DNA of 34,452 bases from NCBI GenBank assembly GCA_013154175.1, contig JAADCZ010000082.1, positions 1-34,452 on the forward strand, in the 5' to 3' direction. Below, in pieces: positions 7,018-13,765 of the stretch. The notes under the pieces were generated by a model. The model searched no databases. It saw nothing but the letters and a program-made list of their open reading frames with translations, and was not told the DNA's origin. Position 1 is the stretch's first letter. Every line of letters begins with the position of its first letter. Origin of the DNA: Thermodesulfobacteriota bacterium. Its GTDB lineage: Bacteria > Desulfobacterota > Dissulfuribacteria > Dissulfuribacterales > QOAL01. A program made the translations under genes and the position numbers.

Positions 7018-7266
7018 CTAAGCGCCAACGAGTTGACGCCCTGCTTCGGTTATTTCGTACTTACACCTGGCTGGACTATCGAGAAGACCTTTGTTCTTGA
7101 GACTCCTGATCCTGCAGCTAAGGGACTTCGTGGGAATCCCAGTGGCCTCAGAGATCTGCTTTGAGGCAACGGGGCCGTCCATCTCTGCCATTGCCCTCAA
7201 AATCTTTTCCTGCTCTTCAGTCAACTTAATCTCTTTTTCTCCCTTTTTTTTGCACTTACAAGCCAT
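7018..7266 (-). CDS. Small winged-helix DNA-binding protein
   Basis: An 82-residue protein, mostly one winged helix-turn-helix domain: LTEEQEKILRAMAEMDGPVASKQISEATG is the helix preceding and including the HTH, and the recognition segment is IPTKSLSCRIRSLKNKGLL. This resembles MarR- or ArsR-like domains reduced to the DNA-binding core. The N-terminus has CKCKKKG (Cys3, Cys5) and there is a further Cys in the recognition helix (LSCRI) and one near the end (ARCKYE), which could bind a metal or sense redox state. ATG with GGAGGAAG upstream. It lies between perR and rubrerythrin on the same strand, so a second regulator of the peroxide genes is plausible. Function is not known. Confidence 0.7.
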   Translation of the reverse strand: MACKCKKKGEKEIKLTEEQEKILRAMAEMDGPVASKQISEATGIPTKSLSCRIRSLKNKGLLDSPARCKYEITEAGRQLVGA

Positions 7267-7307
7267 AGCTTCCTCCTATTTAATATAGTACGTTTGTTAT
7301 TAGCAGT

Positions 7308-7334
7308 TAATTAATTTTCCACTAATTAATTTTC
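7308..7334. repeat. 12-base tandem direct repeat upstream of the winged-helix gene
   Basis: TAATTAATTTTC occurs at 7308-7319 and again at 7323-7334, separated by CAC. The second copy spans the perR stop codon. A TTTGTTAT half-site, identical to one arm of the PerR-box candidate at 7741-7762, lies next to it at 7293-7300. The region may be a binding site or promoter for the winged-helix gene. Confidence 0.45.
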
Positions 7335-7717
7335 TTTTCCTCCAAGAGCTGACACTTTGGACACAGCCCTTCGAACTGAATTACACCATCAAAAATTTTG
7401 TATCCCCGGGAATCTACCACCAGGTGTTCAGCATCCACCTCTGGCACGGTCTCTACATCAGACACTCGCCCACACTTGACACAGACCACATGACAATGAG
7501 GCGTGACATCTCCATCGAACCTCTTCTGACGACCTCCGTATTCTAATTTATGTATCATGCCCGCCTCTGACAACCGCTCCAGATTACGATAAACAGTGGC
7601 AATACTTATACGAGGCAATCTCTTTTTCACTACCTCGTAAAGCTCATCGGCGGTAGGATGGCTCTTTAGTCGCCTTAGTTCCTCTAAAATTATCTCTCTC
7701 TGATTGGTAATTCGCAT
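7322..7717 (-). CDS. perR: PerR-type Fur-family peroxide-sensing repressor
   Basis: A 131-residue Fur-superfamily repressor. The winged-helix domain (about 1-75) contains the recognition helix ISIATVYRNLERL. The five residues forming the PerR regulatory Fe/Mn site are all present: His20, Asp68 (RFD), His74, His76 and Asp87. The structural zinc site is two CX2C pairs, Cys79/Cys82 and Cys119/Cys122. Asp at positions 68 and 87 argues for PerR rather than Fur or Zur. The ATG at 7715-7717 is preferred over an adjacent TTG. It is first in a run of peroxide-defence genes, and a palindromic operator candidate overlaps its promoter, which suggests autoregulation and control of rubrerythrin and PrxU. 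Confidence 0.92.
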   Translation of the reverse strand: MRITNQREIILEELRRLKSHPTADELYEVVKKRLPRISIATVYRNLERLSEAGMIHKLEYGGRQKRFDGDVTPHCHVVCVKCGRVSDVETVPEVDAEHLVVDSRGYKIFDGVIQFEGLCPKCQLLEEKKIN

Positions 7718-7740
7718 CAAACAAAAAATCCTTTTTGATA

Positions 7741-7780
7741 TTTGTTATCATTAAATAACAAAATACAGGACTAATGTCAA
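7741..7780 (-). promoter_or_regulatory. perR promoter with PerR-box candidate
   Basis: On the minus strand a perfect TTGACA (7775-7780) is followed 17 bases later by TATTTA (7752-7757). A 22-base palindrome, TTTGTTAT-CATTAA-ATAACAAA (7741-7762, 8-base arms), covers the -10 and start region. The AT-rich core resembles Per/Fur boxes. An inverted repeat AATAAACA/TGTTTATT (7779-7786 and 7802-7809) lies just upstream. Binding by PerR is inferred. Confidence 0.55.
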
Positions 7781-7863
7781 TAAACAAGATAAAAAAAATC
7801 GTGTTTATTTTATTTGAAAAAGGGGAACCAATTATTCACATTTCAATTTTTATTCCAAAGAAG

Positions 7864-7891
7864 TTGTACTAGACTTATTTTGAACTAAAAT
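7864..7891 (+). promoter_or_regulatory. Candidate sigma-70 promoter of tviB
   Basis: TTGTAC (7864-7869) and TAAAAT (7886-7891) with a 16-base spacer precede the tviB start by about 44 bases, diverging from the perR promoter. Motif match only. Confidence 0.4.
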
Positions 7892-7934
7892 TCTTTAGTA
7901 CCAATATGATCAAGAGGAGGAGTCTTAAAAAACA

Positions 7935-9221
7935 ATGAAACTCGATACGGTAGCCGTTGTTGGCCTGGGATATGTTGGTTTGCCTCTGGCCATAGCATTC
8001 GGAAAAAAAATCAATTGCATTGGCTTTGACATTAGCAGCGAGAAGATAGACCAATTCAAGAACCACTGTGATATCACAGGTGAGGTATCCGAGGAAGATT
8101 TTCAGGCTGCCAAACATCTAACCTTTACCACCGATCCCTCTGAACTCAAAAAGGCACAGGTAATCATTGTGGCAGTCCCAACACCCATCACAAACACCCA
8201 TCTGCCAGACCTCAAACATATAAAATCTGCCTCGGAGCTCGTTGGCTCGGCTCTTACCCCAGGCACGATAGTTGTCTATGAATCAACGGTTTACCCTGGT
8301 GTAACAGAGGATGTGTGTGTGCCCATCCTGGAAAAAACATCGGGGCTGAAAAATGGTGCGGACTTCAAGGTGGGATATTCCCCTGAACGTATCAATCCAG
8401 GGGACAAGGAGCATACCCTCGCCAAGATAGTAAAGGTGGTCGCTGGTCAGGACGAGGAGACACTGGATACCATAGCAAGCCTATATGAAATGGTTGTAGA
8501 GGCGGGAGTCTACAGGGCATCTAGCATCCGGGTCGCCGAAGCCGCAAAGGTGATCGAAAACACCCAGAGGGATCTGAACATCGCCCTGATGAACGAACTT
8601 GCCATAATCTTCAACAGGCTTGGCATCGATACTAAAGAGGTACTGGATGCTGCGTGTACCAAGTGGAACTTTCTACCCTTTCGCCCTGGCCTGGTTGGAG
8701 GCCACTGCATTGGTGTCGACCCTTACTACCTTACCTACTGCGCCCAGATGACAGGCTACCGTCCCGAGGTCATCCTTGCCGGAAGGCGCATAAATGACTT
8801 TATGGGGACCTATATAGCCCAACGCACAGTCAAGGAGCTGATTCATGCTGGCGTAAGGGTGCAAGGTGCACGGGTTTCGATACTGGGGCTTACCTTCAAG
8901 GAAAATTGCCCCGATATCAGAAATACCAAGGTCATAGATATTATCTCGGAACTTAGGGAATATGGAATCGAACCCTTGGTCCATGATCCAATTGCAGACC
9001 CAAAGGAAGCAGACCAAGTTTATGGAATCAAGTTGGTGAAAGACCTGCCCATGAATTCAGATGCGGTCATTTTGGCAGTGGCTCATGATGATTATATTAA
9101 GAAAGGGGCTCAAGCCGTTGTCAATATGTTGACCCCTGACAAAGGCGTGGTAGTGGATGTAAAAAGCATATTCAGCAAGGAAGACTTCAAGGACAGGAAC
9201 ATCCGATATTGGCGCCTGTAA
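7935..9221 (+). CDS. tviB: UDP-N-acetyl-hexosamine 6-dehydrogenase (TviB/WbpO type)
   Basis: A 428-residue NAD-dependent dehydrogenase that oxidises C6 of UDP-GlcNAc or UDP-GalNAc to the uronic acid, a precursor for capsule or O-antigen sugars. The N-terminal Rossmann motif is VVGLGYVGLPLA (8-19). The catalytic Cys lies in GLVGGHCIGVDPYYL, and GYSPERINPGDKEH and KVIENTQRDLNIALMNE are family hallmarks. Overall sequence is close to the WbpO/TviB group. AGGAGGAG lies 12 bases before the ATG. No epimerase, glycosyltransferase or other surface-polysaccharide gene sits beside it, so it is an orphan of the pathway; the next gene on the strand is AMMECR1. GlcNAc versus GalNAc specificity is not decided. 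Confidence 0.92.
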   Translation: MKLDTVAVVGLGYVGLPLAIAFGKKINCIGFDISSEKIDQFKNHCDITGEVSEEDFQAAKHLTFTTDPSELKKAQVIIVAVPTPITNTHLPDLKHIKSASELVGSALTPGTIVVYESTVYPGVTEDVCVPILEKTSGLKNGADFKVGYSPERINPGDKEHTLAKIVKVVAGQDEETLDTIASLYEMVVEAGVYRASSIRVAEAAKVIENTQRDLNIALMNELAIIFNRLGIDTKEVLDAACTKWNFLPFRPGLVGGHCIGVDPYYLTYCAQMTGYRPEVILAGRRINDFMGTYIAQRTVKELIHAGVRVQGARVSILGLTFKENCPDIRNTKVIDIISELREYGIEPLVHDPIADPKEADQVYGIKLVKDLPMNSDAVILAVAHDDYIKKGAQAVVNMLTPDKGVVVDVKSIFSKEDFKDRNIRYWRL

Positions 9222-9246
9222 CCATTACCCAAAAAGGAGGCAGGTC

Positions 9247-9807
9247 ATGACCCTAACCCGTCAGGAACGAATATTTTTACTCAAACTGGCCAGATCGGCA
9301 ATTGAAGCGGAACTGGCTGGAAGGGCCCTGGAACTGCCCTTGGTCTCAAGCCCAGGGCTCATGGAAAGACGAGGGGCCTTTGTCACCCTTCACAAACATG
9401 GACAGCTCCGGGGCTGTATAGGAAACTTTGTATCAGAAAAACCACTCTACGAGACAGTGGCCGACATGGCCATTGCAGCGGCCTTCCAAGACCCGCGCTT
9501 CAAACCCCTGGAGCCAAGTGAGCTGCCCGAGATCGATATCGAAATATCGGCCCTCACTCCCTTGAGGCCTGTTTCCAGCCCGGAGGAAATCGAGGTTGGG
9601 AAACACGGAATATATCTCATAAATGGGCCTTATCACGGTGTGTTGTTACCTCAGGTTGCCACTGAATATGGCTGGGACCGCTATACATTTCTGGACCAAA
9701 CCTGCATAAAGGCAGGGATGATGCCAGGCTGCTGGAAGGATCCAAATACCCAGATACTAGTATTCAGCGCCGAGGTCTTTGGAGAAAAATCCGAGGGACT
9801 TCTCTAA
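9247..9807 (+). CDS. AMMECR1-domain protein (AmmeMemoRadiSam protein A)
   Basis: A 186-residue protein covering a complete AMMECR1 domain, with the signature LRGCIG (around 55-60) and AFQDPRF, DIEISALTPL and GWDRYTFLDQTCIKAGM segments. The family is found from archaea to humans. In bacteria and archaea it is often linked to a Memo protein and a radical SAM enzyme, in a system of unknown chemistry. Here neither partner is adjacent; the only radical SAM gene in the window is 15 kb away and of a different type. It begins 25 bases after tviB with a clear AAGGAGG, so the two are probably co-transcribed. Confidence 0.9.
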   Translation: MTLTRQERIFLLKLARSAIEAELAGRALELPLVSSPGLMERRGAFVTLHKHGQLRGCIGNFVSEKPLYETVADMAIAAAFQDPRFKPLEPSELPEIDIEISALTPLRPVSSPEEIEVGKHGIYLINGPYHGVLLPQVATEYGWDRYTFLDQTCIKAGMMPGCWKDPNTQILVFSAEVFGEKSEGLL

Positions 9808-9913
9808 GAAACCGCTCCATCAAGTTCGCCCTGGCCAGGAAATCCATTGGGAGAATAACTATCGCCCCGTGCAAAAAAACGGGCATAAAGGGTCAAAACA
9901 GGCTCGTTGCAAT

Positions 9914-9941
9914 TAAAGGCCTGGCCCAAATATGTCGATAA
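9914..9941 (+). promoter_or_regulatory. Sigma-28-like promoter
   Basis: TAAAG (TAAA at 9914-9917) is followed after 16 bases by GTCGATAA (9934-9941), seven of eight matches to the flagellar sigma-28 -10 element GCCGATAA; the consensus spacer is 15. If used, transcription would start near 9948 and exclude the upstream ATG at 9932. The rest of 9808-9976 has only an imperfect GCCCCGT/ACGGGC stem at 9864-9884. Confidence 0.35.
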
Positions 9942-9976
9942 TAGGAGAGAATCAATGGCTACAGGGCGAGCTCATC

Positions 9977-10636
9977 ATGATGACTATAAATTCCAACATT
10001 CCCTCCTCTTGGCGTCTCCATGTCTATGGACAGGGCTCTTCACTGGCCCTAGAGGCAGGAAACCAGCCCTCCAGGGGAGCTAGCCAGGAGTCTTCGCAAA
10101 CCACCTCCCCTGACAATACTACAGGGGCAGCACGAAACTCGCCCCAGGCCCAGCAGGGGCGAAATTCTTCGTCAACTGTTTCTATCAGTCAGGAAGATTG
10201 GAAACTGCTTCAAGAGCTAAAGGCCAGAGACCAGGAAGTCCGTGCCCATGAACGAGCCCACTTTGCCGCAGGAGGGCGCTACGTAAAGGGTGGCCCCTCC
10301 TACCAATATCAGCAAGGCCCAGATGGGAAACGCTATGCAGTGGGTGGTGAAGTTTCCATAGATGTAGCCCCTGAAGGTGACCCTGAAGAGACTCTTAAAA
10401 AGATGGATGTGGTTATCAAGGCAGCCCTTGCACCGGCTCGCCCTTCATCCCAGGATAGAGCCGTTGCCGCACGAGCCCAGAGCCAAAAGGCACAGGCACT
10501 GGCAGAGTTGGCCAAGGAACAAACAGACGGTCCAGAAAAGGGCTCAAAATCTCGAGATGAAACAACCGATGCCCAAGACCTGCCCGGCAGTTGGCCCAAC
10601 TACACACCAGGAACCATTTTCAGCGGATACGCCTAA
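9977..10636 (+). CDS. SprA-related putative metalloprotease (CJM1_0395 family)
   Basis: A 219-residue protein with a low-complexity Gln/Ser/Thr-rich N-terminal half (about 20-70) and a conserved core VRAHERAHFAAGG. Its HERAH (residues 91-95) is an HEXXH zinc-protease motif, followed by YVKGGPSYQYQQGPDGKRYAVGGEVSID. The C-terminal ~60 residues are Ala/Gln-rich and probably helical. There is no signal peptide. The start is uncertain: the frame opens at ATG 9932, but that codon overlaps a sigma-28-like promoter, and the two adjacent ATGs at 9977 and 9980 are preferred although their ribosome-binding site is weak. Proteolytic activity has not been shown for this group as far as I know. Confidence 0.72.
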   Translation: MMTINSNIPSSWRLHVYGQGSSLALEAGNQPSRGASQESSQTTSPDNTTGAARNSPQAQQGRNSSSTVSISQEDWKLLQELKARDQEVRAHERAHFAAGGRYVKGGPSYQYQQGPDGKRYAVGGEVSIDVAPEGDPEETLKKMDVVIKAALAPARPSSQDRAVAARAQSQKAQALAELAKEQTDGPEKGSKSRDETTDAQDLPGSWPNYTPGTIFSGYA

Positions 10637-10669
10637 AGACCCTGCAAATCCAACTGAAATGCACCCCGT

Positions 10670-11179
10670 CTAGCAACCGTTGGTCCCCCCATCTGGAGGC
10701 AGACCAAACTTGACCCTCATGGCCTTTTCAACATGGGGTGGCACGAGGCCATCAAGGCTTCCTCCAAACTGGGCTGCCTCTTTGACAATGGTTGAGCTTA
10801 TGTAAATCCACCTGAAACCTGTCATGAGAAAGACTGTTTCAATGGATCTATCGAGCTTTCTGTTCATAATTGCCCGCTGAAGTTCAAACTCGAAATCTGA
10901 TACAGCCCTAAGCCCCCGCAGAATTGCACAAGCCCCCTTCTTTTTGGCGTAATCCACCAACAGGCAGTCAAAGGCCTCGACTTCCACATTCTGAAAGGAG
11001 TTAAGGGACTGCTTTATCATGTCCACCCTCTCGTCTGTGCTGAAGAGGGGGGCCTTGGAGGGATTTCGCCCAACAGCCACAATAACCTTGTCAAAAATCC
11101 TCAAAGCCCTCTTAATGAGGTCAATATGTCCATAGGTTACCGGGTCAAAGGTTCCCGGATACACAATAATCTTTTCCAT
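10670..11179 (-). CDS. coaD: Phosphopantetheine adenylyltransferase
   Basis: A 169-residue cytoplasmic nucleotidyltransferase catalysing the fourth step of coenzyme A synthesis: 4'-phosphopantetheine plus ATP to dephospho-CoA. It has GTFDPVTYGHIDLI with the TXGH nucleotide-binding motif, RGLRAVSDFEFE, and the ISSTIVKE motif near residue 130. Length and start are normal. The gene follows rsmD by four bases, a pairing common in bacteria, and is convergent with the SprA-related gene 33 bases away. Confidence 0.97.
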   Translation of the reverse strand: MEKIIVYPGTFDPVTYGHIDLIKRALRIFDKVIVAVGRNPSKAPLFSTDERVDMIKQSLNSFQNVEVEAFDCLLVDYAKKKGACAILRGLRAVSDFEFELQRAIMNRKLDRSIETVFLMTGFRWIYISSTIVKEAAQFGGSLDGLVPPHVEKAMRVKFGLPPDGGTNGC

Positions 11180-11183
11180 TGGT

Positions 11184-11765
11184 TCAGCTGGATTTCCTTT
11201 CTAGAAAAAAAAGAGCGGTGTTCCCATAACCCCTCTTCTGGTCTAGTTGAAAACCATACCGCTCAGGGTCAAGGGACTCTGCACTGCTTTCTTCAACCAC
11301 AACAATCGCATCCTTGTCTATCCAAAACTTGTCAGACGAAAGCACTTTCAACAACCCTTCGAGGTGACCTTTCCCATACGGGGGGTCTGCGAGCACCAAA
11401 TTTGCCAAGTAAGGGGGTTTGCCTCTTGGAGGCTGGCCCAGGAAGCTGTAAACATCCTGGGGTGCAATTTTTATCTCTGCCTCCAAATCGGCAACAGCTG
11501 ACAGATTTCTTTTGAGATTTGAAAGGGCCTCCCTCTCCCTCTCTACAAATATGCAGCTTTGGGCCCCGCGAGATAGGGCCTCAATGCCCAAAGCGCCAGT
11601 TCCTGCAAACAAATCAATGACCTTGATCTGTGGCCAGCTATAAATATAACCGGCATCAAGGATATTGAACATGGCCTGGCGCACCATGTCAGAGGTAGGC
11701 CTAACCTTCTTGCCCTTGGGGCAGGTGAGCCTTCGCCCCCTAGCAGTCCCGCCTGTTATTCTCAC
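11184..11765 (-). CDS. rsmD: 16S rRNA (guanine966-N2)-methyltransferase
   Basis: A 193-residue SAM-dependent methyltransferase that modifies G966 of 16S rRNA. It starts at GTG with the family opening RITGGTARGRRL, the SAM-binding IDLFAGTGALGIEALSRGA (about 50-68) and the catalytic ADPPYG motif (about 131-136). The start is three bases after the fba stop. The final ten codons include eight consecutive U residues downstream of a GAGCGGT/ACCGCTC inverted repeat, which could act as an attenuator before coaD. Confidence 0.95.
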   Translation of the reverse strand: MRITGGTARGRRLTCPKGKKVRPTSDMVRQAMFNILDAGYIYSWPQIKVIDLFAGTGALGIEALSRGAQSCIFVEREREALSNLKRNLSAVADLEAEIKIAPQDVYSFLGQPPRGKPPYLANLVLADPPYGKGHLEGLLKVLSSDKFWIDKDAIVVVEESSAESLDPERYGFQLDQKRGYGNTALFFLERKSS

Positions 11766-11768
11766 CCT

Positions 11769-13052
11769 TTAGTCGTCAAAGTCTCCGCTTGGCCCCTTGT
11801 CCGTATTGAGACCCTTTGCCTTTTCTCTAATCTTCTCTGGAGTCCACTGGGCAGGGTCCTCTATGCGCGTAGCCTTGGGACCCAAATCATAGGAACCTGC
11901 CTCAAGTATAATATCAGTTGCAATTGGAGCCGTATCAGCGGCATTAAAGACGTTTACCAAGAGATCATAAACGAACTCCTCGACATCTCGTGCCATGCGC
12001 TCCCTGATTTCCTTGGGCTGCCCCATAATCTTGTTTTCAAAGGGCAGGTTCAATTTCTTGTATGCTCCACCCTTCCAGCCGCGCTCCTTGGCATAGGCCT
12101 TCATCTCTTCCCATAGTGCCTCGGTAACACCGTGGCCCTTGAGTTTGATGAATTCGCCATTTTCATCCATGACGGCATTGCCGAACTCATCTACCATTAC
12201 GCCCCAGCTGATCATCTGGAGGGCAGTAGCCACATTGGCCTTGGTCGTCCTGGTTTTTTGGGCAATCTGTCTCAAACGTTCAGAATTGTTCCCTGATGTA
12301 CCATGTTGCGCCCCTGAGACCTTGTAAGGCGCCAACGCCTCGTGAATTTGGGCGGTTAGCTCCACCTGTATTCCCTGATCGCTTGCCTGAATTCCGTGGG
12401 TAGTTCCATTATTTAGGGCAATCCAATCAGGGAAGATGTAGTGGGCATTTAGGCCCTGTATCAGAAACAGTGCCTCTTCAACTGTGGATAGCCCCTCTTT
12501 GCCCTTTATCTCTCCAACCTCTGTCTCCAGGCCTGCCCACTTGGGTACATAGGGGTTTAGCTCGATGTTGGCCAAGAGATTTTCATCGTCTGGAAGATGG
12601 GAAGCATCTATGGCAATGGAGGTGATGCCCATTTGGAACAGGGTTGGAATCTCAACCTTAGCAGGCTCTATATCCTCAGGTTTTTTGATTCCATAATGAT
12701 CTGCATGTATGGCAATGGGCACGGTTATACCAAGCTCATTGGCCACTTGATCCACCCTGCGGGCCAGATTCCAAAAGTTTGTGGCACAGTAGGCATTAGC
12801 ACCGCCTTCAGACCTGGCAATTTCTATAATTACAGCTGCCTTGGCTCTCTGGGCTGCAGCGAGCACGCCCCTTATGATGATATAATTGCGACCATTGGCA
12901 GCAATGGTCATGGCCTTTCCCTTCTTGAGAAGGGCCCTGTCAATAACCTTTCCGCTAACCAATAGTGCTTTAGAATTTGGGAACAGTCTCTTTACATTTG
13001 GCGGACGCCCAATCTCGAGTGCCTTTTCAAACTCTGTGGAGTTATTGCTCAT
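11769..13052 (-). CDS. fba: Class II fructose-bisphosphate aldolase
   Basis: A 427-residue zinc-dependent aldolase of glycolysis and gluconeogenesis that cleaves fructose 1,6-bisphosphate to DHAP and glyceraldehyde 3-phosphate. The metal and active-site motifs HADHYG, ALNNGTTHG and GAQHGTSG are in order in a TIM-barrel frame. It belongs to the longer (about 430-residue) subgroup, with an extra C-terminal helical region. The ATG at 13050-13052 has a perfect AGGAGGT and is chosen over an earlier in-frame codon. It is first in an operon with rsmD and coaD. Substrate preference among the class II family (FBP or tagatose-BP) cannot be decided fully, but FBP is most likely. Confidence 0.88.
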   Translation of the reverse strand: MSNNSTEFEKALEIGRPPNVKRLFPNSKALLVSGKVIDRALLKKGKAMTIAANGRNYIIIRGVLAAAQRAKAAVIIEIARSEGGANAYCATNFWNLARRVDQVANELGITVPIAIHADHYGIKKPEDIEPAKVEIPTLFQMGITSIAIDASHLPDDENLLANIELNPYVPKWAGLETEVGEIKGKEGLSTVEEALFLIQGLNAHYIFPDWIALNNGTTHGIQASDQGIQVELTAQIHEALAPYKVSGAQHGTSGNNSERLRQIAQKTRTTKANVATALQMISWGVMVDEFGNAVMDENGEFIKLKGHGVTEALWEEMKAYAKERGWKGGAYKKLNLPFENKIMGQPKEIRERMARDVEEFVYDLLVNVFNAADTAPIATDIILEAGSYDLGPKATRIEDPAQWTPEKIREKAKGLNTDKGPSGDFDD

Positions 13053-13144
13053 GGCCTCACCTCCTGAAGTTATTTTACTTTCCAATAACCAGAAACATTA
13101 ACCATTGCTGAGCCACCAGGCAATTTGCAATTGAAATATTTATT

Positions 13145-13765
13145 TTATAGCCCTTCGAAAACGTCTTCCACCAAATTTATCATTTTCTTTGCAATGATTA
13201 CAAGAAGCGTTCCCCACATGAGGCCAACCAGCATTCCGCCCACACAGTCAAGGGGGTAATGAACCCCCAGATATACCCTGGAATAACTGACTAAAATAGC
13301 CAGCAGTATCACAGGCACGGCGTAAAGGCGGTTCCAGCCCCAAATGTAGGAAGCCGCTGTCCACATATTGGTGGCATGGCACGAAGGCCACGAAAGGCTC
13401 TTTTTTGCCAGGGCCCGAAACTCCGGAGAAGTTACCATCCATTTCCCGGATTTGTACACAAATATGTTATCCAGGGAAAGATAGGGCCTCAACCTGCCCA
13501 CCAGGGGTTTCAAGACCCTGGCACAAAGGCTGTCACTCGATACCACAGCAATGATGCCCACGAACCACATGACACGCTCTCGATTGGTGCCTTTATAGAG
13601 ACGATATAGAATAAAGCCAGCAATGAATGGCGCAAAGATTCCAAAATCAGAGGCCCGCACCATGATTGCATCTAAAATGTGGCTCCTGGCATGATTTATG
13701 ACATTAAAAAGGTACAGATCTATCTTGTACAGGACATCGAATATAGCATCTATGTTGGAGCCCAT
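13145..13765 (-). CDS. PAP2-family membrane phosphatase
   Basis: A 206-residue integral membrane protein with about five transmembrane helices and the three acid-phosphatase motifs: KPLVGRLRP (KXXXXXXRP, about 86-94), WPSCHATN (PSGH position, with Cys in place of Gly) and SRVYLGVHYPLDCVGG (SRXXXXXHXXXD). The family removes phosphate from undecaprenyl pyrophosphate, phosphatidylglycerophosphate or lipid A. It overlaps the GT-C gene by 16 bases and closes the glycolipid module, where recycling of a polyprenyl phosphate carrier or lipid A 1-phosphate removal are the obvious candidates (inference). Confidence 0.88.
   Translation of the reverse strand: MGSNIDAIFDVLYKIDLYLFNVINHARSHILDAIMVRASDFGIFAPFIAGFILYRLYKGTNRERVMWFVGIIAVVSSDSLCARVLKPLVGRLRPYLSLDNIFVYKSGKWMVTSPEFRALAKKSLSWPSCHATNMWTAASYIWGWNRLYAVPVILLAILVSYSRVYLGVHYPLDCVGGMLVGLMWGTLLVIIAKKMINLVEDVFEGL

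Noticed and set aside
9864-9884. Possible riboswitch or small RNA around GCCCCGT...ACGGGC
   Set aside because: The stem is imperfect and no conserved riboswitch core (c-di-GMP, cobalamin, SAM, TPP) could be recognised.
9955-10083. 42-residue frame beginning at an ATG with a good AGGAGAG site before the SprA-related gene
   Set aside because: Out of frame with the conserved protein and without recognisable motif; kept only as a note on the uncertain start.
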